A model generated the notes under the pieces. The model was not told the origin of the DNA and ran no database searches. It saw only the letters and a program-made list of their open reading frames with translations. Shown piece by piece: positions 35,732-43,444 of a stretch of 64,000 nt of DNA. Location: NCBI GenBank assembly GCA_023023105.1, contig CP083824.1, forward strand, positions 558,001 through 622,000, given 5' to 3'. Each line of letters starts with the position of its first letter. Positions within the stretch are counted from its first letter, which is position 1. The position numbers and the translations under genes were made by a program. This DNA comes from Enterobacter ludwigii (GTDB lineage: Bacteria; Pseudomonadota; Gammaproteobacteria; Enterobacterales; Enterobacteriaceae).

Positions 35732-35758
35732 CTGTATTTATATTCAGTTCTGTATAAT
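35732..35758 (+). promoter_or_regulatory. Orphan symE-type promoter with LexA box
   Basis: CTGTATTTATATTCAG (35732-35747) is a near-consensus CTG-N10-CAG SOS box. It is followed at 35753 by TATAAT. The same block, with flanking sequence, recurs before symE at 37869-37895. Here no symE coding sequence follows; instead a leader and the type VI module begin, so this is the left copy of a duplicated symE control region. Confidence 0.75.
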
Positions 35759-35834
35759 AGGCAGCAGTAATTACGCCAGTCGGAAAAACGCCTTTTCATG
35801 GGAATGTCCTCATGTGGCTTATGAAGACATTACT

Positions 35835-35995
35835 AACATCAGGGCGCAGGTCACTCTGCCAGCGGTTCGGTCTCGCCCCTGAGGGTACATGGTCAACTTG
35901 ATAAATCTAGCTTCCTGACACACCTCTGATGTTACCGCTTAACGGCCTTACACGTTGTCTTACCACCAACGGGCTATTGTCTGAAAATCAGAGGT
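35835..35995 (+). ncRNA. Possible structured leader with competing helices before the type VI module
   Basis: There is no gene between 35440 and 36076. Segment 35922-35933 (ACCTCTGATGTT) can pair upstream with AACATCAG at 35835-35842 (8 bp) or downstream with ATCAGAGGT at 35987-35995 (9 bp). The two helices exclude each other. This resembles a switch-like 5' leader, but it could also be the trace of a mobile element end. The element ends about 80 bases before the Tlde1-like gene. Confidence 0.35.
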
Positions 35996-36076
35996 CTCTC
36001 GGAAGAAAACCTTCTTATGTCCGATTGCGTAGGAGTACGATAAGCCAACAAATCATTATAGATAAAAGGGTTATCT

Positions 36077-36592
36077 ATGGCTCTACATGGAAAGTTCGTA
36101 ATTAATGATGCGTACTACTCCCCGTTATCGTTTCCTGGTATAGGCACGTTTTTAGCATTCTCTGGTAATGGTGCTTACCGTAATCGTGGGGCATGTGGAA
36201 TGATCCCCAAAGAGGGGCCAGTACCAGCGGGTAAATACTGGATTGTTGACCGCCCTCAAGGTGGACTCAAGTCACAGCTAAACACAGTGGGAAGAGACAT
36301 TTATAATCACTTCGCCAATGGTGCAACATTCAAACATTCTGAATGGTTCGCATTATGGCGTGATGATTGGGGGATCGACGATTACACATGGATTGAGAGC
36401 GTTCAGCGTGGCAATTTCCGTTTGCATCCAGGCGTACTATCAGAAGGTTGTATCACTCTCCCACATGATTCTGATTTTGCCATGTTGCGTAATGCTCTGT
36501 TGAGAAGCCAGAGAATAGATGTTCCTTGCATGAGGAAGCTACAGGCTTACGGCACGATTGAGGTGATCTCCAATGGCAAAACATGCCCTTAG
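36077..36592 (+). CDS. Tlde1-like (DUF2778) L,D-transpeptidase-fold type VI effector
   Basis: This 171-residue protein has no signal peptide. The C-terminal half carries the DUF2778/Tlde1 active-site block: HPG near residue 117, then the catalytic Cys in SEGCITLP. Upstream are conserved FSGNGAYRN and GPVPAGKYWIVDRP segments. Tlde1 proteins act in the periplasm of target cells, where they cleave or exchange tetrapeptide stems of peptidoglycan. The last 20 bp overlap the membrane-protein gene, and hcp follows, so it is probably delivered by Hcp. Confidence 0.85.
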   Translation: MALHGKFVINDAYYSPLSFPGIGTFLAFSGNGAYRNRGACGMIPKEGPVPAGKYWIVDRPQGGLKSQLNTVGRDIYNHFANGATFKHSEWFALWRDDWGIDDYTWIESVQRGNFRLHPGVLSEGCITLPHDSDFAMLRNALLRSQRIDVPCMRKLQAYGTIEVISNGKTCP

Positions 36593-37091
36593 TTTATTCA
36601 TCAAGATAGTGCTGTTCGCTGTTGTTGTACTGATCGTTGCTGAAATGGTTCCGTATGATGGATTAGTTAATTCTATTACGGGGCTTTTCGATTTCCAGAG
36701 CGCCGACAAGTTTACCCGCTTCATTTTGGGTGAACCTGATTTAGAAGTTTGGGAATCGTTAGACGGCTATTTTAGCATCTTAATCAATACATTAATCAGC
36801 GTACCTGTCATGAGCGCCATTACCACGGCGTACAGTGGCGCGACACACAAAGTTAGTCCAGCAGGCATCCCCAGAGAGTGGTTCAGTTCCACATTGCGAC
36901 GGTTAGCTAAAATCTTCGGGTTTACCTTCCTGTTTTGGGCGTTGTTTCGCTTGCTGCCTTATCAGTCTTTATTCCCAGATCAAACGTATTCAAATTTCAC
37001 AATGGCGGCGATTGTAGGCTTTCAGTTGCTCTTAACGATTGTTTGCTACTGGTTCATCACGAAGAAAATCACAACTAAAAGGAGTTTGTAA
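36573..37091 (+). CDS. Inner-membrane protein, probable immunity to the Tlde1-like effector
   Basis: This 172-residue protein has about four hydrophobic segments (LFIKIVLFAVVVLIVAEM; INTLISVPVMSAITTAY; KIFGFTFLFWALFRLL; MAAIVGFQLLLTIVCYWFI). It starts inside the effector gene with an SD (GAGGTG) about 14 bases upstream of the ATG. A protein embedded between an effector and hcp is most simply its immunity factor. The known Tldi1 immunity protein is periplasmic, so a polytopic partner would be a different solution; the role is inferred only from position. Confidence 0.65.
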   Translation: MAKHALSLFIKIVLFAVVVLIVAEMVPYDGLVNSITGLFDFQSADKFTRFILGEPDLEVWESLDGYFSILINTLISVPVMSAITTAYSGATHKVSPAGIPREWFSSTLRRLAKIFGFTFLFWALFRLLPYQSLFPDQTYSNFTMAAIVGFQLLLTIVCYWFITKKITTKRSL

Positions 37092-37092
37092 A

Positions 37093-37578
37093 ATGCCTAT
37101 TCCGGCTTACATGTGGCTTAAGGACGATGGCGGCGCAGACATTAAAGGAGCAGTAGACGTTCAGGATCGTGAGGGGAGTATAGAGATTGTTGGCTTTAGT
37201 CATGGTCTGAACATTCCAGTAGACAGTGCCAACGGGAAGATTACTGGCAAGCGTTCACATTCTCCGATGATGATTGAAAAGGAGTTTGATAGCTCCAGCC
37301 CGTATCTATACAAAGCCGTTGCCACCGGTCAAACGTTGAAAAGTGCGGAGATTCGCTGGTATCGCATTAACCATGCAGGACAAGAAGAGTGCTACTTCGT
37401 CATGACCATTGAGGGTGTGAAAGTGACGGGCATTAACCCAGGGATGCCAAACGCTAAAATGGCAGGAAACTCGCAAATCAACCACATGGAATCTGTTTCC
37501 CTGATGTATGACAAAATCACCTGGCGTTATGTTGATGGTAACGTCCAGTATACGGACGATTGGAACGTAAGAGCCTAA
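37093..37578 (+). CDS. hcp: Hcp-family type VI tube protein
   Basis: The 161-residue Hcp/TssD protein begins MPIPAYMWLKDDGGADIKG and contains REGSIEIVGFSHG, KRSHSPMMIEKEFD, SPYLYKAVATGQTL and MESVSLMYDKITWRY, all family hallmarks. The start at 37093 has AAAGGAGT just before it; an in-frame codon at 37039 lies inside the preceding gene. No tss structural genes are in the window, so this is an orphan cargo cluster that needs a type VI machine elsewhere. Confidence 0.93.
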   Translation: MPIPAYMWLKDDGGADIKGAVDVQDREGSIEIVGFSHGLNIPVDSANGKITGKRSHSPMMIEKEFDSSSPYLYKAVATGQTLKSAEIRWYRINHAGQEECYFVMTIEGVKVTGINPGMPNAKMAGNSQINHMESVSLMYDKITWRYVDGNVQYTDDWNVRA

Positions 37579-37588
37579 CAAATAGAAA

Positions 37589-37610
37589 GGAGGCATTGAG
37601 TGCCTCCTCT
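37589..37610 (+). terminator. Terminator after hcp
   Basis: GGAGGCA (37589-37595), loop TTGAG and TGCCTCC (37601-37607) are followed by TCTTTATT, 11 bases after the hcp stop. Confidence 0.8.
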
Positions 37611-37868
37611 TTATTAACGCTTATCCTCTCAAGGGAGCCTGTCCGTAATGCTGTGTAACTGCCATCGTATTAAAGGTGATCGCTCAGTCGGTCACCGAAC
37701 TTGATAATAAAACGACTCATTGCCAGCCCGCAGATAAGCGAATGGTTGCTCTGAGGTCCATGCGGCCACTCACCTTATATTCTGATAGTCCTCGCTGCGT
37801 AATTTCCCTGACCCAACCCTTTTCCTGAATCCACCTCGCAAATTCCAAATTTCCCCCACCCAAAACCG

Positions 37869-37895
37869 CTGTATTTATATTCAGCCCTGTATAAT
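37869..37895 (+). promoter_or_regulatory. symE promoter with LexA (SOS) box
   Basis: CTGTATTTATATTCAG at 37869-37884 matches the SOS-box pattern, and TATAAT at 37890-37895 is the -10. Expression of symE would thus be induced by DNA damage, as for E. coli symE. The upstream stretch 37611-37868 has no gene; only fragments resembling insertion-sequence ends and the shared symE upstream block are seen there. Confidence 0.8.
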
Positions 37896-38021
37896 GGTCA
37901 CCGGAAATTACGCCGAACGGCAAAAGGAAGTATCAACGAGAATTTAACGAGGAATTCGCGATATGAAGGTGCTGCAACACCCCCATACCGCTAACCACAA
38001 CCAACTAAGATGGAGTTGAAA

Positions 38022-38489
38022 ATGGCTGCGACGAATTTTAAGCCAGAGTTTACTGTTTGCAAAACAGAATCAGACGCTTTCACCGGTATGATTGAAAACC
38101 GCGAGCTGGTACGCAAAAACAGCGCTCGCCGACTTCACGGCAACCAGCTCAATGCGGCGCCCGTCCATCCGCGAGCGGAGACGCCGCAGGACAGTGCCGC
38201 TTGCTGCGAACTCTATGCGCGCATAGACATGAAATACCTTCTTCTGGGCGGTGACTGGTTAACCCGAGCGGGCTTTATCGACGGCATGCCGGTAAAAATC
38301 CGCGCCATGAAAGACTGCATTGTGATTACGCCACAGCATACAAGAGAATTATGGGGATGCCTGGAAGGGATGAGCGTGGTGAATATTAATAAGCAGAAAG
38401 TCGACCAGTGGTTAAAAACGTTTCCGGGAGCGCTGAATGATACGGGTGATGTTCCGGTGATTAAGCGTGGGAGTGGGAAGGCCGTTTAA
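38022..38489 (+). CDS. symE: SymE-family SOS-induced toxin
   Basis: This protein of 155 residues has a C-terminal SymE domain: GDWLTRAGFIDGMPVKIRAMKDCIVITPQ, near residues 72-100. SymE proteins associate with RNA or nucleoid and are held in check by LexA, antisense RNA SymR and Lon. The ATG at 38022 is chosen because GGAG sits 6 bases upstream; that SD lies within an earlier in-frame ATG at 38010. The N-terminal 60 residues are longer and unlike E. coli SymE. A SymR-type antisense RNA would be expected across 37896-38060 on the other strand but I cannot delimit it. Confidence 0.85.
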   Translation: MAATNFKPEFTVCKTESDAFTGMIENRELVRKNSARRLHGNQLNAAPVHPRAETPQDSAACCELYARIDMKYLLLGGDWLTRAGFIDGMPVKIRAMKDCIVITPQHTRELWGCLEGMSVVNINKQKVDQWLKTFPGALNDTGDVPVIKRGSGKAV

Positions 38490-38504
38490 ACTAAAGACTA
38501 ACTA

Positions 38505-38532
38505 GTGCGGGCATATGAGCACATGCCCGCAC
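38505..38532. terminator. Hairpin between convergent symE and the DUF1493 gene
   Basis: GTGCGGGCAT (38505-38514) and ATGCCCGCAC (38523-38532) form a perfect 10-bp stem between two convergent gene ends. No T-run follows on either strand, so termination efficiency is uncertain. Confidence 0.45.
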
Positions 38533-38547
38533 TATGCCAAAAGTCAT

Positions 38548-38919
38548 TCAATAATGATGTACTTGTTCTTTCACTGCCTTAACCAGTACAGCATGGAGTT
38601 CGCCAACGGTTAAATCGCGTATCACAGGTTCGGGTATGCCACGTAGCTTGCGAATCAAACGGCAGATACCAAAGTAATCTATGCCCTCGGTGCTAAAAAG
38701 AAACTCATTTTCAGCGAGAGAAAAAGTTTTCTCATAGCCATCTTCTTCAGTAACGAGCGTAACGCCAAAAGCTGCCTCGCAGTCTTCAATCAGGGCATCG
38801 CCATCCATGCCGCAGATATCAAGGTCAGCTTCGATTAGGGTGTTCGCATCAATGTGCTTGCGATGATGTCCAGAGGACTGGCGTACAATCTCAATGACCT
38901 GCGAAAGAGTGGGGTTCAT
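38548..38919 (-). CDS. DUF1493-like, acyl-carrier-like small protein
   Basis: The protein of 123 residues starts MNPTLSQVIEIVRQ at 38919. The segment IDANTLIEADLDICGMDGDALIEDCEAAFGV resembles the DUF1493 core, in which a D-x-x-G-x-x-x-x pattern resembles the acyl-carrier fold with no phosphopantetheine Ser. A hydrophobic-acidic C-terminus follows. It lies directly downstream of a small membrane-protein gene on the same strand. Enteric DUF1493 genes are commonly paired this way; the function is unknown. Confidence 0.7.
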   Translation of the reverse strand: MNPTLSQVIEIVRQSSGHHRKHIDANTLIEADLDICGMDGDALIEDCEAAFGVTLVTEEDGYEKTFSLAENEFLFSTEGIDYFGICRLIRKLRGIPEPVIRDLTVGELHAVLVKAVKEQVHHY

Positions 38920-38973
38920 TATGTTGGATTCCTTGGGTAAAGAAATAACACAGAAATTTGTCAATAGACCGCG

Positions 38974-39318
38974 TTAATGCCTGGAGCTTATTATTGATGG
39001 AGCCCAAAAAAACAAAATAACCCATGCAAACATCCCAATAATTTTCATCGGCCAGGGCTCTAATACATCCAGACACACAATTGCCCCAATAACTAATAGC
39101 GGACCTTCTACAATTTCAATTATCCCCGCTAAAACATTTAACCTATGAGGAAGTACACGATTTAGTAATGCCACAATGAGGTGTGCGCTACCTAGTATGA
39201 TGGTTATTGCGATTGTGCGGTCCTCCAAGTTATCAAAACTAACAAAAGAAATGAGACATGTAGCCAGTATATAGCCACAAAATAATATATTCAGAATATA
39301 AATAATAAACTTGCTCAT
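38974..39318 (-). CDS. Small polytopic membrane protein paired with DUF1493
   Basis: This 114-residue protein has four hydrophobic stretches (YILNILFCGYILATCLISF, IAITIILGSAHLIVALL, GPLLVIGAIVCLDVL, IIGMFAWVILFFWA). It starts at ATG 39318 and ends 54 bp before the DUF1493 start, so they form a probable operon. No domain is recognised. Confidence 0.65.
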   Translation of the reverse strand: MSKFIIYILNILFCGYILATCLISFVSFDNLEDRTIAITIILGSAHLIVALLNRVLPHRLNVLAGIIEIVEGPLLVIGAIVCLDVLEPWPMKIIGMFAWVILFFWAPSIISSRH

Positions 39319-39506
39319 AGTGTTTGCCGCGACGCTTGAAATATAAAGAGTCTATGAATATAGTGCTCTCACCAGAATGACAAACGACATTGGCTAATAA
39401 TGCATTTCAGAATTTATTGCGCCTCGCTGATTTCCGTAATAATCGAGTTAGCGGCTTCATGCTATTCCCACGCACTCCGCCGCCCAACCTCAATCAACTC
39501 ACCCCA

Positions 39507-40508
39507 TTAAAACACCGGCACCCCCAGCCCAACCTTCACCTCCCTCAACGTCTCCTGCGTCACCTCCTGCGCCCGCTCCGTGCCGCGCTTCAGCATCGCC
39601 ATCAACTCCCCCTTATTCTGCATATACATCGCCCTCCGCTCCCGCATCGGCGCAATCAGCTCCTGCAGGCACGCTTCCAGCTCGTTCTTGCACGCCCGGT
39701 CACCCAGCCCGCCCGCCTGATAGTGCGCCTTCATCGCCGCCACTTTGTCCTTCTCCGGGTGAAACGCGTCGAGATACGTAAACACCACGTTCCCCTCAAT
39801 CTGCCCCGGGTCGCTCATCTTCAGGTGGTTCGGGTCGGTGTACATGGCGCTGACCGCACGGTGAATCGTCTCTTCGCTGGCCGAAAGGTGCAGCGTGTTG
39901 CCCAGCGATTTCGACATCTTGGCGCTGCCGTCGATGCCGGGCAGGCGGCTGGTGTCGCTCAGCATCGCCTTGCAGTGGCGCAGCACCGGGGCGGGCAGCA
40001 GGCTGTTCATCTTGTGCACAATCTCGTTGGTCTGCTCAATCATCGGCAGCTGGTCGTCGCCGACGGGCACGCACTCGGCCTTGAACGCGGTGATGTCCGC
40101 CGCCTGGCTGATGGGGTAGGCCATAAACCCGACCGGCAGCGAGCGGGCAAAGCCCTTCTGCGCAATCTCGTTTTTCACTGTCGGGTTACGCTCCACGCGG
40201 GCGACGGTGACGATGTTCATATACAGCATCGTCAGCTCGGCGAGGGCGGGCAGGGCGGACTGCAGGCAGATCGTGGTCAGGTTCGGGTCGATGCCGGCGG
40301 CGAGGTAGTCGGCCAGCACTTCGGGGATGTTGTCGCGGATCTTTTGCGGGTTGCTACCGTTGTCGGTCAGCCCCTGCAGGTCGGCAATCAGCACAAACTG
40401 GTTGTGCGTCTGCTGAAGCGCCACGCGCTGGCGCAGCGATCCGACGAAGTGTCCGAGGTGCAGCGGGCCGGTTGGGCGGTCGCCGGTGAGGATGGTGGGT
40501 GCGTTCAT
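39507..40508 (-). CDS. trpS2: Second tryptophanyl-tRNA synthetase (TrpS2 type)
   Basis: This 333-residue class I synthetase has the HIGH-equivalent LHLGH near residue 20, a NPTVKNEIAQK segment, QAADI, VGDDQLPMIEQTNEI and the KMSKS loop ([10 protein letters not shown]). It charges tRNA-Trp. The housekeeping trpS of enterics lies in the dam operon, so this is an auxiliary enzyme, often linked to indolmycin-type resistance in other bacteria. Its 5' leader shows a tryptophan attenuator (separate entries). Transcription is divergent from fosA. Confidence 0.9.
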   Translation of the reverse strand: MNAPTILTGDRPTGPLHLGHFVGSLRQRVALQQTHNQFVLIADLQGLTDNGSNPQKIRDNIPEVLADYLAAGIDPNLTTICLQSALPALAELTMLYMNIVTVARVERNPTVKNEIAQKGFARSLPVGFMAYPISQAADITAFKAECVPVGDDQLPMIEQTNEIVHKMNSLLPAPVLRHCKAMLSDTSRLPGIDGSAKMSKSLGNTLHLSASEETIHRAVSAMYTDPNHLKMSDPGQIEGNVVFTYLDAFHPEKDKVAAMKAHYQAGGLGDRACKNELEACLQELIAPMRERRAMYMQNKGELMAMLKRGTERAQEVTQETLREVKVGLGVPVF

Positions 40509-40557
40509 AAAGACTCCTTAATGTGCAATTGCCGAAAGGGGTCTTAGAAATGTGAAA

Positions 40558-40620
40558 GCCGCCTTTCGGCGGCTATCTGAAAATGGGGAAAACTACTCCG
40601 TGCCGCCTTTAAGAAGGCAG
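40558..40620 (-). promoter_or_regulatory. Tryptophan-type transcription attenuator of trpS2
   Basis: Read on the minus strand, the end of the leader ORF gives GCCTT (segment 1, 40618-40614). AAGGCGGC (segment 2, 40609-40602), GCCGCC (segment 3, 40573-40568) and GGCGGC (segment 4, 40563-40558) follow. Segments 1:2, 2:3 and 3:4 are complementary. The 3:4 helix is 7 bp with a GAAA loop and is followed by TTTCACATTT. Ribosome stalling at the two Trp codons would free segment 2 to form the 2:3 antiterminator. Confidence 0.75.
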
Positions 40621-40662
40621 CCACCAGCGGTTTACGGTGAGCACGGCGTGGTTTATGTTCAT
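40609..40662 (-). CDS. trpS2 leader peptide with tandem Trp codons
   Basis: This 17-codon ORF reads [17 protein letters not shown] and ends in TAA, with the two TGG codons at 40626-40621. A weak SD-like GGTAAAG lies upstream. It sits about 100 bases before the trpS2 start and directly overlaps attenuator segment 1. Adjacent Trp codons are rare by chance, and their placement relative to the hairpins is exactly that of trpL. Confidence 0.75.
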   Translation of the reverse strand: MNINHAVLTVNRWWLPS

Positions 40663-40707
40663 CTCTTTACCGTATCACGTCCGGCGCGAAAAACAAAAGG
40701 GCACGTC

Positions 40708-41133
40708 ATGCTGCAATCACTCAACCACCTGACCCTCGCGGTCAGCGACCTGCAAAAAAGCGTCACCTTCTGGCACGAGCTGCTGGGGCTTGCGCTGCAC
40801 GCCCGCTGGAATACCGGGGCCTATCTCACCTGCGGTGACCTGTGGGTCTGCCTGTCGTACGACGAGGCGCGCCAGTACGTGCCGCCGCAGGAGAGCGACT
40901 ATACCCACTACGCGTTTACCGTGTCGGAAGAGGATTTTGAACCGCTCTCGCAAAGCCTTGAGCAGGCGGGCGTCACCGTCTGGAAGCAGAACAAAAGCGA
41001 GGGGGCGTCGCTCTATTTTCTCGACCCGGACGGGCACAAGCTGGAGCTGCACGTGGGCAGCCTCGCCGCGCGGCTGGCGGCGTGTCGCGAGAAGCCATAC
41101 GCGGGCATGGTCTTTACCTCAGACGAGGCTTGA
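40708..41133 (+). CDS. fosA: Fosfomycin-inactivating glutathione transferase FosA
   Basis: This 141-residue vicinal-oxygen-chelate enzyme is very close to Enterobacter FosA (start [16 protein letters not shown]). Mn ligands are visible as H7 (LNHLTL), H67 (YTHYAF) and E113 (HKLELHVG), and the potassium-loop SEGAS is present. It adds glutathione to the fosfomycin epoxide. The start is the ATG at 40708; the in-frame extension to 40552 overlaps the trpS2 leader and lacks homology. It is intrinsic in the E. cloacae complex. Its end overlaps the convergent lacI-type gene by 15 bp. Confidence 0.95.
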   Translation: MLQSLNHLTLAVSDLQKSVTFWHELLGLALHARWNTGAYLTCGDLWVCLSYDEARQYVPPQESDYTHYAFTVSEEDFEPLSQSLEQAGVTVWKQNKSEGASLYFLDPDGHKLELHVGSLAARLAACREKPYAGMVFTSDEA

Positions 41134-42126
41134 GGCGCGCACCTTCAGCCTGCCCGCCAGCGTCACGTGCGTGGCGGCATCTTCCTGATTGCACAGGTAC
41201 TCCACCGCGAGCCGTCCCAGCTCGCTGTAGGGCAACTGGATACTGGTCAGCGGTGGGGTGAGCTGCTCGGAGATCTTCTGGTCGTCGTAGCCCGCCAGCA
41301 GCATGTCCTGCGGAATGCGCACGCCGTTCACCGCCAGCGCCTGATAGCAGCCAATCGCCAGCCAGTCGCTGGCGCAGAAGATGGCGTCCGGGCGCTCGGC
41401 CAGCTCCAGCAGCGAGGTTGTCGCGGTAAAGGACTCGCTGAACTGCCAGTTGGTCTGGCGCACCAGGCTGTCGTCGCACGCTAATCCGGCCTGCTGTAGT
41501 GCCGCCTGGTAGCCAGCCAGCCGCTGGCGGGAGGCTTCCATCCAGCTCTCCCCGGTGATGTGGGCGATGCGCGTGGCCCCGCAGGCGATGAGATGTTTCG
41601 TCACCTGGAAAGCGTTGGCGTAGTCGTCCGGGATAAACGACGGCAGCAGCGGCGAGCCGGGGTCGCGCTGGTTGAGCAGCACCAGCGGGATGCGGGTGCA
41701 GTCCTGGAACGCCGTCATGTCCACCAGCGTGGTGACCGGGGAAGCAAGAATAATCCCGATGCAGTTGCGCTTCTCCAGCTGGCGGATGATGTTCAGCGCC
41801 AGCTCGATGTCGTCGCCGTAGTCGTAGACGGTGAGCAGGGTCTCGTTGCGCCACGCCGCTTCCCGCGCCTGGCTGATGGCATCGATAAACGGGTCGAAGC
41901 TCTGCATGGAGCTGACCAGCAGGGCGATCTCTTCCTGGTTGCGCGGGGCGTGAACGGCGGGGAGGCGGTCGTAGCCGAGCTCGGTGGCCACATTAATGAC
42001 CCGCTGGCGGGTGTCGTCGCTAAGCTTGATGTTGCGGGACTGGTTAAGCACCAGCGATACCGTCGCCTGCGACACTCCTGCCGCCCGCGCAATATCGTTC
42101 ATCGTCACTTTCGTTTTTCGCTTCAT
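41119..42126 (-). CDS. LacI-family repressor for the adjacent glycosidase/transporter operon
   Basis: This 335-residue regulator has the N-terminal helix-turn-helix [23 protein letters not shown], the hinge helix region ([16 protein letters not shown]) and a periplasmic-binding-protein-like effector domain. It is divergent from the GH-family and GPH-symporter genes, so it most likely represses them in response to a glycoside. The effector is unknown. Confidence 0.88.
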   Translation of the reverse strand: MKRKTKVTMNDIARAAGVSQATVSLVLNQSRNIKLSDDTRQRVINVATELGYDRLPAVHAPRNQEEIALLVSSMQSFDPFIDAISQAREAAWRNETLLTVYDYGDDIELALNIIRQLEKRNCIGIILASPVTTLVDMTAFQDCTRIPLVLLNQRDPGSPLLPSFIPDDYANAFQVTKHLIACGATRIAHITGESWMEASRQRLAGYQAALQQAGLACDDSLVRQTNWQFSESFTATTSLLELAERPDAIFCASDWLAIGCYQALAVNGVRIPQDMLLAGYDDQKISEQLTPPLTSIQLPYSELGRLAVEYLCNQEDAATHVTLAGRLKVRASSLV

Positions 42127-42270
42127 CCGTCCTCTCCCTTTCGCGACTTCGCATCATACCCTAACCGCACGCTTTAGCGCCGTCGATCACGTTTCTCATT
42201 CATCGAAGCGCGAACTTTGTGAGGGGCATCGCTTTTCTTCGTGCGAGAAATTGCGCATTTATCCTGCAAC

Positions 42271-42293
42271 TAATATTTATTAGCTAAATATTA
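42271..42293. promoter_or_regulatory. Palindrome before the glycosidase operon, possible operator
   Basis: TAATATTTA (42271-42279) and TAAATATTA (42285-42293) form a perfect 9-bp inverted repeat around TTAGC, 18 bp before the glycosidase ATG. Its place between a LacI-type gene and its putative target fits an operator. It lacks the usual central CG of LacI operators, so the match is tentative. Confidence 0.4.
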
Positions 42294-42311
42294 TCAGTAA
42301 GAGGACGCGTA

Positions 42312-43400
42312 ATGAAAGAGCAGTGGAGCAGGGAGCAGGCACAGGCGTGGTATGAACAAAAAGGCTGGCTGTGCGGGTTTAACTACCTGCCGTCGACGGC
42401 GGTGAACTGGACCGATATCTGGCAGGAGGAGACCTTCGATGCCGAAACTATCGAGCGCGAGCTGGGCTGGGCGGCGGACGCGGGTTACAACACCCTGCGC
42501 ATCAACCTGCCGTTTATTGTCTGGGAGCACGACCGTGACGGGCTGATGGCGCGCATCGATCGGTTTTTGACGATTGCCGACGGTCACGGCTTCAGCACCA
42601 TGCTGACCCTGATGGACGACTGCGGCTTCTCCGGCGACGAGCCGTATCTCGGCCCGCAAAAGTCGCCGGTGCCGGGCAAGCACAACAGCCAGGCAGCGGC
42701 GAGCCCGGGGCGCGACAAAGTGTGCGATCGCGACTGCTGGCCGCAGATTGAGCGCTATATCCGCGACGTTGTTCGCCAGTTTCGTGAAGACGGGCGCGTG
42801 CTGCTGTGGGATCTCTATAACGAGCCGGGCAACCGCGGTATTTTCGCGACGGGCACGCAGGAGGTGCAGTACGACGCGAAGCTGGAGACCTGCGCCCACG
42901 AGCTCATGAAGCTGGCGTTCCAGTGGGTGCGTGAAGAAGACCCAACCCAGCCGCTCACGGTCTGCGCGTGGCGAGTCCCGCCGGAAGAGGAGGGCGAGAC
43001 GTTCTTCCAGCATCCGCTGGACCAGACCGCGCTGGCGCTCTCGGACGTGGTGAGCTTCCACGCCTACACCAACACCGGGCGGATGACGGCGATTATCCAG
43101 CAGCTACAGGCGCTCGGGCGCCCGCTGTTCTGCACCGAATGGCTGGCGCGCCACGTGGGCAGCACCATCGAAGAGCAACTTCCGCTGATGTACATGGCGA
43201 AAGTCGCACCGTATCAGTGGGGGCTGGTGCGCGGTAAAACCCAGACGTGGCTGCCGTGGCCGGTGGTGATGAAGGAGTCTACGGACTACTGTCGCCTCTG
43301 GTTCCACGACGTGTTCGAGGAAAACGGTATTCCGTTCTCGCGCCGTGAAATCGCGCTGATGCAGAAGTTTCGTCAGATCGCCCCGAAAGCACAGGGCTAA
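42312..43400 (+). CDS. Cytosolic GH-A clan glycoside hydrolase (GH5-like)
   Basis: This 362-residue TIM-barrel glycosidase has no signal peptide. The acid/base Glu is in LLWDLYNEPGN (near residue 175), and the nucleophile Glu is probably in LFCTEWLARH (near residue 277). Conserved barrel-strand motifs include GFNYLPS, NTLRINLPF and VVSFHAYTN. The co-transcribed GPH symporter suggests it hydrolyses an imported glycoside. Substrate specificity cannot be read from the sequence. The GAGGA RBS sits about 9 bases before the ATG. Confidence 0.85.
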   Translation: MKEQWSREQAQAWYEQKGWLCGFNYLPSTAVNWTDIWQEETFDAETIERELGWAADAGYNTLRINLPFIVWEHDRDGLMARIDRFLTIADGHGFSTMLTLMDDCGFSGDEPYLGPQKSPVPGKHNSQAAASPGRDKVCDRDCWPQIERYIRDVVRQFREDGRVLLWDLYNEPGNRGIFATGTQEVQYDAKLETCAHELMKLAFQWVREEDPTQPLTVCAWRVPPEEEGETFFQHPLDQTALALSDVVSFHAYTNTGRMTAIIQQLQALGRPLFCTEWLARHVGSTIEEQLPLMYMAKVAPYQWGLVRGKTQTWLPWPVVMKESTDYCRLWFHDVFEENGIPFSRREIALMQKFRQIAPKAQG

Positions 43401-43444
43401 TCATATTGACCCGGTGCCAGTCGCCGGGTAATCAGGTACGCACT

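Noticed and set aside
37621..37680. Insertion-sequence end resembling an IS256-type terminus
   Set aside because: Only a short GAGCCTGTCCGTAATGCTGTGTAACTGCC-like stretch is seen with no partner end or transposase; too weak to annotate.
39390..40547. 385-codon plus-strand frame opposite trpS2
   Set aside because: It is the antisense of trpS2, which has HLGH and KMSKS motifs; the frame is Arg/His/Leu-rich shadow.
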